A stretch of 60,000 nucleotides of DNA from Branchiostoma floridae (taxonomy: Eukaryota; Chordata; Leptocardii; Amphioxiformes; Branchiostomatidae), in NCBI RefSeq assembly GCF_000003815.2, contig NC_049980.1, positions 20,071,743 through 20,131,742 on the forward strand, in the 5' to 3' direction. The notes beneath the pieces were generated by a model. The model ran no database searches. It had not been told where the DNA came from and worked only from the letters and a program-made list of their open reading frames with translations. Each line of letters opens with the position of its first letter. Positions within the stretch are counted from its first letter, which is position 1. Shown piece after piece: positions 13,697 to 27,400 of this stretch. A program made the position numbers and the translations under genes.

Positions 13697-16600
13697 TCAT
13701 CACTTGATAAGCTTAAGAGTCATGTCATATTCGTTGTACGATAGGTTTAGCAAAGAAAATGCGTACTTGGGGCAGGTACAGTCTTGTTCGTGTCGTACAG
13801 AATTCTTTTAAAGACTGTCTTGTGTCGAAAAATGTTGTCGTATATTCCTGTCGACGACTGGCTTTGTCCATAACCTTGCTGGTTTGGACCCCCTAGCAGT
13901 TTACACTGGAACTGAAGGGGTGTAACTAAACAAAGATTGCAGTTACAGATTACAGATAAGGCATGCAGGTATCTTATATTAAGATGTACACACTGAAATG
14001 TGTTAATCATGCAAATGTGGACCTAAGATGCACAATCAATCAGGAAATTCTATGATTTATGCCTTTTCCAAAGTAAGACCTTAACACATGCATGTCGTTT
14101 GGGTCATTCAAGGAGTAAACTATGCAAATTAGGTCCACATTTGTATAGGTTACTCCTAAGATGTCCCACCCAACATTTGGACCTAATTTCAATAGTTAAT
14201 GCAAAATTGTCATAATTCATAAATGCTCGTGGTAAATGCTCGAAATTCATACATTTGACATATATAAGTTAGCTTAAGGTGTACATATCCAAACATACAT
14301 TATGAAAATGTGTAAGTCATCATAATAAAAAAACTTTTTTAATTGAGGTGTGAGCTTTTCTTACTGTTGTGGCGAAGCTGAAGAAGTTTCGACTTTCTTC
14401 CCTCTTATTCAAGGTCTTTCCTAAGCCGTAACTTGGCCCGTAACTCTTCCCTTATGTACAACCCGTACGATTGTGCGGGGTCAAGGTTGGTGTAGCTGGC
14501 ACGCGCTCAGTAACCAAGTTTTCTAACCCCGGTGTACTGTATCTTTATCTAATTCTTGACACATTGGCAATTGATCTAGCTATAGGTACCTGGCTATATC
14601 CTTCATCAAGAAAACAACTTCTTAAACCTTGACATTAAAAGAGTCCTGCTCGACTTCACTTGCAGGATTGAGTTAACCGCAGATCTAAGATGGAGTCTGG
14701 CGTTAGTCCATAATCCCCATCGACAGGCAGGCTGCATGGCATACATTTCACCTATCAATGGTCGTCAGTGCAGAACGACCAACTATCGAGATAAGAAACT
14801 TCGTTATCGGGAAACCCTTGCTCAACATTTGCACAAAGAGGTGTCGTCCATAGCATGGTCTTGATTTAGGCGAAGGAAGATAGTTAATCTGATTAGTTGT
14901 CCGATTTCGGCATGTTTGCATCGTAGAACACAGAGTTAGCAACGCAACGAAGATAAAGTGACAACATGTCTTCCTTCGCAGGGTTTTCCAAGTGGCTTAA
15001 AGTTGCTACCGGGGATACTGAGTAAAACAATCTCATCAAACAAAATAAATCAAACTACTGGATTATGTATCATGTATATCTATAATCGCCTTAGAACCAA
15101 CCTCATCAATTTCTGTGAAAGATACATAATGCAAACGTCAAATTGCGTATCACTTAACTTTTGAGCTATTCTGTCTGCCATGTCTGTAGTATAATTCAAT
15201 TTACTCTTTTAGTATTTAGACGGAACTCAAAGCGTAGTAGTTTGGATTAGAACGGGGATACCGGTGACATATGGAACAATTATGACATTCTCTCCCTTTA
15301 ATAACCCTATAGATGAGCGTCTATCAAGCAACCCATCGGAGGATGAGGTATTTACATCGCACCATTAGCTCATGGGGATGCCTCTCCTCGTGGCAATGAT
15401 TTAAACGAGACAAACTAATTGTTCGCTTAAGGTTAATTTCCACGCCTCTGTGCTTCTGCCACTTCGCTCAGACGTGATTTCCCCCGGATGAAAGCGCGGG
15501 GCAATGAATCTAATCGCCTGTGACGCGACGCACAAATTTAAGTGAAGCTGTGCGTGGAGACATTTGCTTTAATGGAAAAGCAACGCATTGAGTGGGTAAT
15601 GAAAGAGATCACAGTGCCCAGGAGACGTTTGGAACGTTCGGAACGGCGCTCTGTTCAGAATGCAACCGTGCTCATCCGCAAAGGACGTCCGCCGAGCTGC
15701 AACGGCTGAACCGAACCCCGCTGACAAAATGCGGAGAATGTTTTCGGGTTGGATTAGTTCTTTTCGGTCGTAATGATCTCTCTGAAGATCTCACAGGACA
15801 AAAAAGAGAGGTGAAAACATACAGTAAAAGTGAACAGAATTGTGCCAATAGAGAACACACTGCAGTGGAGAACCTGTCCCAAAACCACACCTATGCGGTA
15901 AACATGATGGTAAATCAACACCAAGGTATGCAGTCCTCACCCGTCTTCTTAAACCTTAAAACGGTTTCTATATCATCTCTTTGTCAAATTTATTATTTTG
16001 CATTGAGTTCAGTAATGCGTGTGTCATAATGTAGTTTGTGAACCTATACAGGCTCCCCCTTGTAATGAACTACATTTGGTCTCGATACATCTTCCAGTCG
16101 AAACTTTGACAGTTGCTTTTTTTTCTCTCCACAGGTTTATCTTGAACCCTCCGTACCGTCCGTCAGCACTGAAGTTGATAACATTTGGCTCTGAACCAAT
16201 GGTGGGACGTGACTGAGCGCGACGTTTTCACACAATAGCCAGCCGTATAATTACCTCTGTGGAAAAGGAGTGTTGTTTTGGGCGTGTCGGCCTATGTGTC
16301 TTTCTGCCTCTTTGCGGATATTTCACAATTTTACATATCTTAAAAGGTTTTGACGGACTGTAATGATACAATATTTGGCATTTGGATAGGCCACATTAAG
16401 ACGCTTGGATTAAAGTTTATTTGGGCCTTCTGGCGGCTTTCCTCGGTACTGCAGCGGAACTTCCAGTTTTTGTATTCTTTTTCCCTGGTTTTGTTATGGG
16501 TCTTGTTCATATCTTTAGTGTGCTCATTGAAGCTGTTCAACTGTTAGATAAAGTGGCTTTGTAGGCACAATTGACCGAAAACAAGACGATTCAGTAGTAA

Positions 16601-17277
16601 TATAAAACATATGTTGACGTTTGAATATTTTACAGCTGATTGATACTTTGACCATATCTGTTCGGCGTATGAACATTATTATGTCTCCTTATGTCCTGTT
16701 CACAATGAAAAAGCTACAGCATGTTGACAACACTAATGAATTCCATTTCTTATTTTTAATGTCTGTCTAGTCTATAGTTTTTTGTTCACTGTAGTTATAG
16801 TGGCAGTAAGAGGGCGTAAGGGAGTCTTCTGGCTTTTTTTTTCTATTGAAAGATCGTTATGTAAAAAAAACTATCGTCTGTAGCTGAATTTTCAACATTG
16901 CACATTCCGTGCGCCGTTGCGCCCATAGAGCTCTGAATGTAAAAAAAAATTAAACGACCATAATTTATATGGAATTTTTTTTATTACTGTACTGTAGCGT
17001 GTTGTAGTCATAGCGTAGTGGGAATGGTAGTTAAAGTTGATTAAGTATGTAAATACGAAATATTGCTACGTTTCGTACCCCCTTTCGATGAATAAGAATA
17101 AATGAATGCAGTTATGAATATTCGTGGTTCTTGAAGAAGGACACCCCCCCCTTCTCCGCAAATTTGTAACCCCAATGACCCCCACTTGTCAGAGAAACAT
17201 TGTTCCCGCTAGGCGTCAGCTAAAATCGATTTTGGATCTAAAAGAAGAGCAATTTTACAGTACGCGATACACCCAGA
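13697..17277. other. Gene-free stretch
   Basis: Contains the inverted repeat at 14012-14143. The 145-codon frame at 15592-16029 has no recognisable domain or splice partner. No RNA gene was seen. Confidence 0.45.
14012..14143. repeat. 15-bp inverted repeat
   Basis: CAAATGTGGACCTAA at 14012-14026 returns inverted at 14129-14143, 102 bp apart. A third partial copy (TTTGGACCTAATTT) lies near 14175. Together with neighbouring TATGCAAAT words this suggests remnants of a dispersed element. Confidence 0.5.
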
Positions 17278-17348
17278 GCCGTTAAGCAAAATTGAGATCA
17301 CTGCAGATTTGCTCTAAATCGCTCCGTAGCCACTATAGCGCTCGCCAT
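17278..17348 (+). repeat. Dispersed repeat, copy 2
   Basis: Ungapped partner of the 71-bp repeat about 4.1 kb upstream, sharing GCCGTTAAGCAAA, TGAGATCA, AAATCG and CCACT blocks. Similarity fades outside these bounds. No coding capacity. Confidence 0.65.
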
Positions 17349-20300
17349 ATTTCTCCCCAGATACAATCAGCAATAAGCGCATTCAACCGTCGCGTGCTGT
17401 CTATGTTATCAAGGCTCCCGGTGAGCTGCAAATTTGAACATTATTGCGCATAACATTACAATAGCGCTTGATTATTCCTTCTATTGTGTCCGTACAGTAG
17501 GATAACTACACAATTGCGGCGTTATGATCACAGCTACACGAAGAAAGCAAACAGCTGTAGTGATCACGAATGTTGATATCAAACGTTGCTGCGAGCACCA
17601 CACATTTTGATGACACCTATTGAACATATGACAGATCAGAAATACAAGGGGAACATCACCGCAGGGAAACGATATGAACGCGGCTAACCGTAAAAAGGAT
17701 ATTGAACGGGAAAACACGATACTTACTTTTCGGCCTCTCAACATCATTTCATGATGACCATTTTATGCTATAGACCGTGACTATCGATTTTTGGGATCAT
17801 TCAACTTCGTATTTATGATATTCCGGTCAATGCCTTATCTAAACATGATATCTCAATGCCTTCACAACCTTTGATTTCATTATTGGGTGGATATGTTCCA
17901 AAAGTGGTGAGACAACTTGTACATCATACGTCATTGTTTTGCCATTAAAGGGTAAATCGATATATGGCTACTGTTAATACTTGTGCAAACAGCGATGTCG
18001 GAACCTGTAATTGTGCTAGCCAAGATAAAAGCGCATGATGATTTGTATATAACTGAGAGGTAGAATGCCAAAAACATTGTAGCGAGCTACGATGTTGTTA
18101 AAACATACATCATGGCACACTTCATGTCAATTGTTCATAGATTTCAGTGAAACCACACATGAGAGGATTCTCTGATTTTGACTTATTTTCTGTCGCACTC
18201 TTCGTATCATATCAGGCTATCACAGAACAGGACACAGATCTACGGCAACCATTTCGCGTCAGAAGACAGCTGACACATCCACGACTGTCCTCCATTTACT
18301 GTCGTAAACCTATCGCAGGACGTCATGAAATTTAGGTAAAACGGACGACACAAATATACACAAGATGTATTGATGCTCGTAGTATCAAGATGAGATGAAA
18401 CAAGGCCAGATGAAAGTGTAATCAAGGTCGGTATAATGCTTGAGTGTGTGAAAGTAATCAGAGGGCCACGTAAGCCACGGTATCCTACAGGAATGGAGAC
18501 AGATAGAGTTATACCACTAACCCTACCTTCTGGAGCGCTATGGACTGAATGTCTGTCCAATTGGCTCTATTTCTCCGTGGAATCTCGAGTGCAAGTTACT
18601 GCACTACTAAGACGGCGTTTGTCCGACACCTTTTGATTATTGATAGATAGTTAACTCATATGCGGAGGCTTATGTCTATAGATACTAGTAATATCTTTAA
18701 CAAGCTAGCACCGCTAGACAGCACATCTGGAAAAGACGAGTTGACCCCCTTCCCAAACATGCACACTGAAACCCATCTAGCAGTATACTGAAGTACATGT
18801 CTTTTTCGTTTGAAATAGAAGGCATGTAACAACAAGCAAATGGGCCGAAAGAAAAAAATCTAAGCTTGGCTCTTTGTGCAGATAAAATCATTTCCAATTG
18901 TCATGTTTCTCCGTAAGTGTATTTGCATTGAGGTGAAATATCAGCTCGAAACAAGCGATTGCAATATAGACGTCCATTTTTAGACAGTTGTGAGATTTTA
19001 GTCCCCACCGGGCTCTCTGAGTTGCTGGTAAAATAAAATTACCGTATTGGCGACCCTAGCAAATCATGCAGCCTATTTAGCCAATTTCTAGATCTACTGA
19101 TGTTTTTTTACAGCAGCCGAAGGAGACATGGTAGAGACTAATGGTCGGCTTGTGATAACTTTGTAAAGTGCAAAACAGGCTCCCTAATTCCTGTGTGTTG
19201 GTGTTTCGCACAGGTGCGAGGTCTCGTCTGTCATCGTCCGGTCCTTCCGAGACGGCGCTGCTCTCCGGGCGGCTCTCTTCAAATCTCTTACATATGCTCG
19301 GTTTGCTTTGTCTGCCCCTATTGATTGCAAATGCTGGTATCACTTTCCAAGCCCTTGATGCTTCTTTGATGGTTTCCGTTTGACGCCTTATCCCTGGGAG
19401 ATTAGCGATGCCGGCCGTGACGTTCTCTAGCCACGACCCTTACCCAGCATGTTCACGTGACTGGAAGAGAAAGTAACCTATCCGCCACCTGCACCAAATA
19501 AAACGGGGCAACTCGAGATTAAACAAACTGGACAGTTGGTAATTTCGTGTCGGGCCCTAGGTAGTGAGAGAAACACACACCGCGCTTACATGTGTGCAAT
19601 TCACTATCGTTGAACACATTTTGTTGAAGCAGAAAAATACCTACATACACCAGCCTGAATGTATTTTGATACACGTCGTGTGTAGTTCATGCAACCTTCG
19701 TCCTTCTCTTTTCCCTTTCTTTTTCGTTTCCTTTGTCCTTTTCCTTCCTTCCATTTTTCATTCATCCCTGCATCCATCCATCCCTACATCCATCTAAAAT
19801 TATCTCACCCTCTCACCCTCTATCCATTCACAAGTCCAGAATAACCAATAGAGTTTTATCGCGTTTTCAACACATACAGTCACACCTACTTCAACTATTT
19901 CTGCGAAGTTGCTAACTGCTTTGATCACTTTATAATGGCTATTTAGTTTCTTTCTACAAGCGCCAATGCAGTTATTTTTGATCGCCTTAATTGATGCTAT
20001 GGAGGCCCATCAGCACAGCGTAGCTATGACGCCCCTATGATTGGATTATTTCACCACTTAGGTTGGAAGAGCATTTAGGCAAGGAGCAGAAACATTTAAT
20101 ATGCATCTAACTCGATATTGCAGGTCCCAACTAAACTAATTTTGCCATAATGATCCAGCGTACAACTTTATTATTCCATAAGTACCTCTTAACGGTGGGG
20201 TTAATCAATACATTTGACTTTAATATCAGGATATTGCACTATCCACGCTTCGTAAAAGCCCTGGATTCAATCGATAACAACCACTTAATGTACACGGGAT

Positions 20301-21371
20301 CACGACCATAAATACTACATTTATTCCAAATGCAATGACCGGGTGCGTTAGATAGATGGCAATCTGGCGCGAAAAGGACACAGTGTCGTCAAACGATAGT
20401 CTCCATAGCAGGCTAGGTCGGGACGGCCTTTGGAAACCTGGCAACTTATAACAGCAACCAGAAAACTGATAAACAATCAGAAACCAACACAGGACAAGCA
20501 AATAATTCTAGCCACGAAGACTGCTATAGAGGCTATTCGACTCAGTGAATAGTCGAACGGTACTATACAGAGTGAGAACTGCTATATGGGAGCTCCCCAT
20601 GGTATCACCATGGTGTTACATTTTTTACATCCAAACCTGTAATACTACTTACAACTTCTATTTGAAAGACCACCCGGCCACGGTGGCCACTGTTTTGGTG
20701 GTCCGTTATACCACCTTTCTACTGAGCCGGCGACGGCTGAGCGACCATTCAGAGACAAACCTCATCAGTAGTTAAAACGTTGATACAAAAATGTGTTGGT
20801 GTAAGTTTTGTGTATTTTGTTGTCTTTCAACTCATACATTTACATCATGTTCAATTTATGAAGTCATGAGTCATACAAATCCAATTTTAGTTCTCAAAGG
20901 CCTCCATTTAGAGGAAAAGGCCTGAGATTATTTTTGCATTGACCCAAGCATTAAGGATCCAGTCAAGAATCTTGTCAGAAGTGGCCACTTGTCTACTCTG
21001 ACCATTTCCTTAAAGTTCCTTGAGTCACTCAGACAGGTTTGACAGTACATCTTTTCACAACCCCACTCGTGATGCCCATATGCATGCTTAATTCACAAAG
21101 AATCCACAATTTACAATACGATCTGTTTGCACACATGCCAATACCCCTCTCCTTGTTTACAGGAAAAACCCAACTCAAAATATACACACTGTACATTTTC
21201 TGTACAATTGTTAGACTAAGTTTTCATTTTTGATGGAGAGGAACTAGCCTTATCTTTTTTTTAACTTCTAGGCTAATAGCTCTGAATGTCTTTTTTTCTG
21301 AGCGAACATGTGAAGGGACCATTTAAAGTATACTAGTACATATCGTGCGTTGGGTGATCATGATGTGCTCT
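17349..21371. other. Gene-free stretch downstream of SKOR
   Basis: A polypyrimidine tract with CATC/CCAT units runs from about 19700 to 19830. No exon was supported. The part next to 21372 would be the SKOR 3' UTR, whose end I could not place. Confidence 0.45.
19700..19830 (+). repeat. Polypyrimidine tract with CATC-type microsatellite
   Basis: More than 100 bases almost purely C and T on the plus strand (TTCCCTTTCTTTTTCG, CCTTCCTTCC), followed by CATCCATCCATCCC and CACCCTCTCACCCTC. Such tracts can form triplex DNA and tend to expand. Confidence 0.8.
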
Positions 21372-21448
21372 CTACTTGTCGCTGCATTCATTGCAGTGTT
21401 GAGATGCCAGCATCTTGCACGAGAAGTGGTGTAGGGCGTCGTGGGCCT
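21372..21448 (-). CDS. SKOR: SKOR exon 9 (C-terminus and stop)
   Basis: 77 nt including the TAG. The acceptor is CACAAACAG|AGGCCC and split codon 784 reads GAG. The exon encodes AHDALHHFSCKMLASQHCNE then CSDK. The first 13 residues are the SKOR C-terminal signature, and the tail Cys/His residues (HCNEC) resemble the HCTGNC motif of vertebrate SKOR1. Confidence 0.96.
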
Positions 21449-24400
21449 CTGTTTGTGAGAGAAAACAAATTTAGACTAAGTACAGTTACTATTATGATGA
21501 AGATGAAAATTATGCATTGTAACGATACTCAAGCTGCGGTCACATTCGTCGAAAACGATCTGCAACAACTTTCTTCCATCAAGAGACGACCTGTTTTTGT
21601 ACGGCACATCTACGACTTTCTCCTGTCGTGCGACAAATGTGACCAGGCCCTAGAAAAACAGACAAGTCTATATCTCTACATAGAACTGGATAAAATTACA
21701 GAGCTTAATTCTGAAGATTTTCATCGATATCGCATGACCTGAAAGGTAAGCAAACTTAGAAAGCCGAGACTCAGAATTAAACTTAATTTCCTGTGACCTT
21801 CATGTCCTTTTCAAAGGACTGAAAGCCTGTACAGCTGGCCTTGATGTGTCTATATTATCTACTTTGGCGTAAGAGGGTACGGCACATAACTTGCTACAAT
21901 CGGGTGGCGTGAGTGCGTGAACTGGCTCATCATCTGACAATACTGTTTCTTCAACCTTGCAGTATATGACAAGTCCAGTTAAGTTTTCTGTGCCTCTGTC
22001 CGTCTCATAGCTGCTCATGACCGCAGTGCGTGCTTAGGTTTATTGACAACACGGTTCAACTGAGGATGTGTCAATACAGAAGTATTGGTTTTGTCTGTCT
22101 GTAACAGACTAGTAAGCAGATAATGCCAGACAGTCAAACGAGAAATACCATATCGTCATTTCTGTCAACTCGAAAGAATGATAGTAACAGGAGCCGAGGC
22201 TTTGAGTTTCAGTTTATTTTTGTCTTTGGCAACGTGTAGGTCATGTGTGAACACTTTTGTATCGTCCCTCTGAAACCTTCTTAATTTCTTCCGAGGGTTT
22301 GCGATGATAAAGCAATATTGGGCTCAACTGCACTATTGGCTAAATCGACGGCTAACCTAAAACAGTATGTTACGATGAATTCTAAATGGCCGTCTTTAGA
22401 TTATGATGATTGATGTCTTGCATTTTCCTACTGCTTTTTCGAAGGAATTCCAAAATGATTTTCAAAACACGTATGCAAATCACATAGAAATGACAATGAC
22501 GTGTCGAGTGCTAAAAGGAATATCTCACTTGTTTCAGAACAAGTTTATATATGTTTTTAATACTAAATTGAGTAGTTGTTAGCACTCATGAGACCTATGA
22601 CGCAACTATTGTCCCCCATATTGGAATGTTAAACCTGGATATCGCCAGGTGAATTTGAATATGTATATTTAGATACAGTAATGTAATTGTGATGTATCAG
22701 ACCTATAGGCCTAACTCTATATAAAACGTCAAGTGCTCACATCCTATAAGACTGATCTGATGCCCGCCCAAATCCACTAAAACGTAGCAATGCAAATATT
22801 TGGTCGAATCGCTAGTTGCCATGCTATCATTGGATGAATTAATCAATTACGATGGACAGTCAGAATCAGTCTCTTGGAGCGTGAAAGCACACAGACAACT
22901 ACAGAGGAAGGTCACTGACCTTTGAGTTTTTGTTGCACAGCCAGCCGTGCTCTCCTCTCCTGGTCCAGCTCCTGGCACAGCGTATCTGTGACGTCAGGCA
23001 TACATTAGCAAACGTTACTCAAATTCAACGGCATTGTATTCAAACGGTAGACGAAGGAAATTTGTTAGAATGACCCAGGACCCCCCTATTGTGTTTAAAA
23101 GCATTTCTAAGAAGAATCATTACCACTATATGTCTATGCAATTTGTACAGAATAATCTATACTATACTGTACCATACTATAACGTCCCTATTTTACACTA
23201 CAAACAAGGTAACATACTGTACTGTATCAAAATGTGTAATATACAGCACTATACTGTACTGTTATACAATACTGCAGTACAAAATATATGCAAGCATCCT
23301 CTTTGTGCACCCAGTCGAATTGACGTTGTCATTCCATGATTAGCTTCACATTGTTATACATTAGCTAAATGATGCTTTAGATAAGCACTAACTATCATTA
23401 CTGTCCAACCGTATCTATTCTGCCACAATGAACATCACGTGCACTCTCTTCTTTGCATGGGGCTAACGAGATAGTAATGGGGACGGTGAAAACTATCTCG
23501 ACATACTAGATAGACTAGGAGGTACTATCAACACAAAGCTGTAAAGACATGTCATATTCAGTATTTTAATTGGTAAGGTATGTTATTTTACTTGCCTGTT
23601 TGTTTGTTTGTTTGTTAAATCTAGTGTTTGAGTGTTTGTTTACCTCGAATCAGACGGATCTGTTCGACCATCTCCTGTCTGTATGTAAGCTCGCGCTTGA
23701 CCTGTTCTTGGAAAGTATCTGTCGAAAAACAACAACAGAAATGGTGGTCAGTCAGGCCCCACAAGGATATACGAAGCTGTCTCAACCAGAAATTTGAAGA
23801 TGATAAGAAATTCTATTCCTGATTCAGAATCAGAACAAAACTGATGGTTTATACAGGAGTAATTTATTCCATTCATGCTTATGCTGTGTCCTCAGTTTAA
23901 ACATTTTCTTTTAACAACTAACATCATTTAGGTAGCTACTGGTGTCATAATGCAAAATGATAGGAAATACAAAATACTAGTATGCCATTGCTGCAAAGGG
24001 TTTCAGTCTTAGCTATTTGCATATGCAAAAGCTATTTGCATATACAAAACAATGACTATTATATTGATGTTGGGGTCCGGGTACATTAAACTGATCTTAA
24101 TTGTGAACATACCTTGTAAGATACGATACTCCTTCTCGATTCGCTGCCTTGCTTCCCTCTGTCTTGAAAGCTCTCTTTCTAGCTCCTCTGTCGGGGAAAA
24201 TTACACGTGATCAAAATTGAAGACAAGACAAAGTGTCTCTTCCAGCTTCGAAGAAGGATAACGCATGTTTGAAAGTTCAACATGCATTGGGGAAGTGTTG
24301 TAATTGTCAAAGATACTTTAGAAACTACCATACGAGTTTTTTGCCCCCCCCCCCTTCCTTCTATGTTTGCAACTGTATTTTATCTACATTTCATACATCG

Positions 24401-27400
24401 TATTTACGAACGTAAACCAGGAACTGTATGAATGTGCTATTCTTCATTGCATCCATTTAACATTAACACTACACTTTACTTTAATATAACGTTATCAAAA
24501 TAATGCATATAACAACACAGAAGTATGGACACTTCATTACCTTTTGTCATTGTTGCCAACTGCCGTCGGATGTCTTCAAACTCATGGTTGTCAGATTCGT
24601 CTAAGATGGAAATAGATTATAAATTATTTTGGGTCTGTAAATATGTAAGCTCTACATGGTATATCTTCATTCCAAAACAAAACAAAACAAAACGAAAACG
24701 AGATTAAACAGAAAATATACGATACAAACACGATATAATTGTCTACGATACCATTATTCTTTTAACGCTGTGGTTATTATATTGCAATAAAATGTGTCAT
24801 ACGTGTCATGTGTCATAATAATAAAGCGTATTTCGCATACTAGTACATCTGACAGCCTTTATAGCTCTACACCATTCTACTTCTAACTGCGATAGGTATA
24901 ATAATCTCCCCGCTTGCCTTAAATAATTTTGTCATCGTCCACTCTCCATATGAATAATGTAAATCCATGCCTGCTTAATCATTCAATACATGATCCATCA
25001 CCAGAGTGGCATATCTTTCTTGCTTTTGACAAGTTAGCCGACAAGGTAAAGTCATGCAAAATCCGACGGTTCACCCTGACTTCGCACGGGATAGGATTTT
25101 CAGCTAGGCTTTGAGAGAACCAACGTCGACAAGAATGTAACTACGACAAGCATTTCTGTCACAGTCTTTTTTATGAGATATTTGAGAATATCTTAAGCAT
25201 GTCATTAATTGCTGTTCTAAACTTGTGGTATGACGAATGCCCTTACAATGACTGTCAGGTGAAGAGGAAGGCGGAACCGAGTCGGTATAGCAGGGCTAGA
25301 ATTTGCGACACAGAGGGACATATGAACTCAGACTTGGTGCCATCGCCGGTGTCAAAGAGGCAGTATGAGTACAGCAAAATATCTATAAAGTGTTAAATTG
25401 TATAAACGCAAAACTTTCAATGCTGTACTGAAAAAAGGCGACAACGCTTATCTGACTTAGAGGAGACAATGTACAATAGTCCATATCCACCTAACTAATA
25501 ACGTCAACGTCTGGGCCTCGTCATATCATCATGTATGTGCCTAACAAACAAACAAACAAACAACATCCAGTTATCTCCTACATCACCAGTAGGGAGATGA
25601 GTACCTGAAGGACTGGCAGATACGGTTGAGTTCCTGTCCAGAATGACCCCCGCACCATCAGGTACAGAGTCTCTTCTCCCGGAGTCCTTAGATTTGGGGC
25701 TCGCGCACAACAGTTGTCCAACCGAGTAGGGCAGACTGGACGCCTCTGGCTGCTTATTCTGTAGAGATACACAAAATAATTGAGCCTTACATTTTGTTGA
25801 GTGGAGATGAGAGATATGTTTTACCTACTATTTCTTTTTATGGAGTTTATTGGTTCATCATCTGTAGGGAAGTGGAACATAGCAAACGTTGGGGACAGCA
25901 GCTTAACTTTTTGAATGGACACATGATATGTATAAGTCACAGCAGTTGCACGATATATTTTTGCCGAAGGATTTTCATCAAGGCTATGGCATAACCACGG
26001 ATGTACGACAACCTTTTCTATCACATCCATGATCCACCACTGTCTAAAGTATGCCTGTAAGTCCCATTCCAACCGTACCACACGTGTGACTTGGCCCTCA
26101 TCAAGCCATGGTGATGAGAAGCACATTTCCGGTGGAAGGACACCTGTGTGTGTATGATGGAGGGAGAAATGACGTGTGGTGTTGTCAATCTAATCTTCTT
26201 TGCCAGGAGTATTATCTCGGCTCTACTCCTGACAGACCGACAGTGTAAAATATCGCCCCGGATTAATTTCTCGGTTTTACCGCATGTAGTCAGTAAAGAT
26301 ACTGATCTCGCGTGTTCAATAAAACATCACAGCGTGCATGAATCATTTATACCCCAGGTTTGTATTTCATCCACCTTTCCTGAGTAAATAAAAACCGATC
26401 CGTCCATTAAAATTTATTGCCACTTGGTCTTCGCACGAGTCCGAATTCAAACAACAGACGGGTCTGAATTAATAATGAACGTTCATCTGATGAAGAATGA
26501 CAACCTTATCCATGATTAAGACTCGGGATAATAACGTGTCTTATGGCTGTCTTAGGCACACACACGCAAGGCCCGTCAGCACAAACACTTGTCAATTTAC
26601 CCAGTACTGCTAACATGGCTAGCAGTTTCCCAACAAGGCTATATTCCTATCTAGATCCTAAATGTCTGGTGATAACCTTGACTGTACATGCCGAAGTTTT
26701 GAAAGATGATAGTTTGTTCGTAGACAAGCTGCTAAACTCACGTATGTTGATACATTAGAGCTTGTTACGAAGTAAATATTTAGTGTCATGTATAATTCAG
26801 ACTCATCTCACAGTTGATTGAATTGAATAGAATAACGGTAAGTGACTGACGGGTTGATATATAGTCACACACCATACAGGTCTCTAAATACCTCTATGTG
26901 TGGAAGAATTGTATGTAAAGAGCCGGAGTGGAGCTTAAGTATGACATTATGACAACCGATTATTGTTGCGGCATGGCCACATTTCTTGTGCGATATTTTT
27001 GTCGTGATATTTTAGCGAGGCTTTGACAGAATAACCGACCGTCAAAGACTGACAAGGACCAATGTGACATGGGCATTACCAACAACTTGCGCGAATCCTT
27101 GTTTAAGATATTGTTCATATTGTAGATGAAATTATAGTTTGAATATCATATATATATACGGCCGCGTGGCGCGTTGGTACACCCGATCCCTCGATCTCGG
27201 AAGTTAAGCAACGCGACGGTCCGGACAGTGCTTGGATGGGAGACCAACCAAGGACGTCCGGATTGCTGTAGCCTCACGAAGCTTTCCACGAAATCGTCTT
27301 CCGGGAGGGACGTAAAACGGGGGTCCCGTGCTCGAGGAGGTGCCTCGACCACGTTAATCAGCCTCATTACTCATAATGGGTACCTACTGGCTGGCAAAAT

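Noticed and set aside
15592-16029. 145-codon plus-strand frame with several Cys/His
   Set aside because: Cysteines do not form a recognisable finger spacing, no splice partner, and composition like the surroundings.
27158-27282. Functional 5S rRNA gene
   Set aside because: Several indels and substitutions against 5S, no T-run terminator right after, and a SINE body and ATT tail follow.
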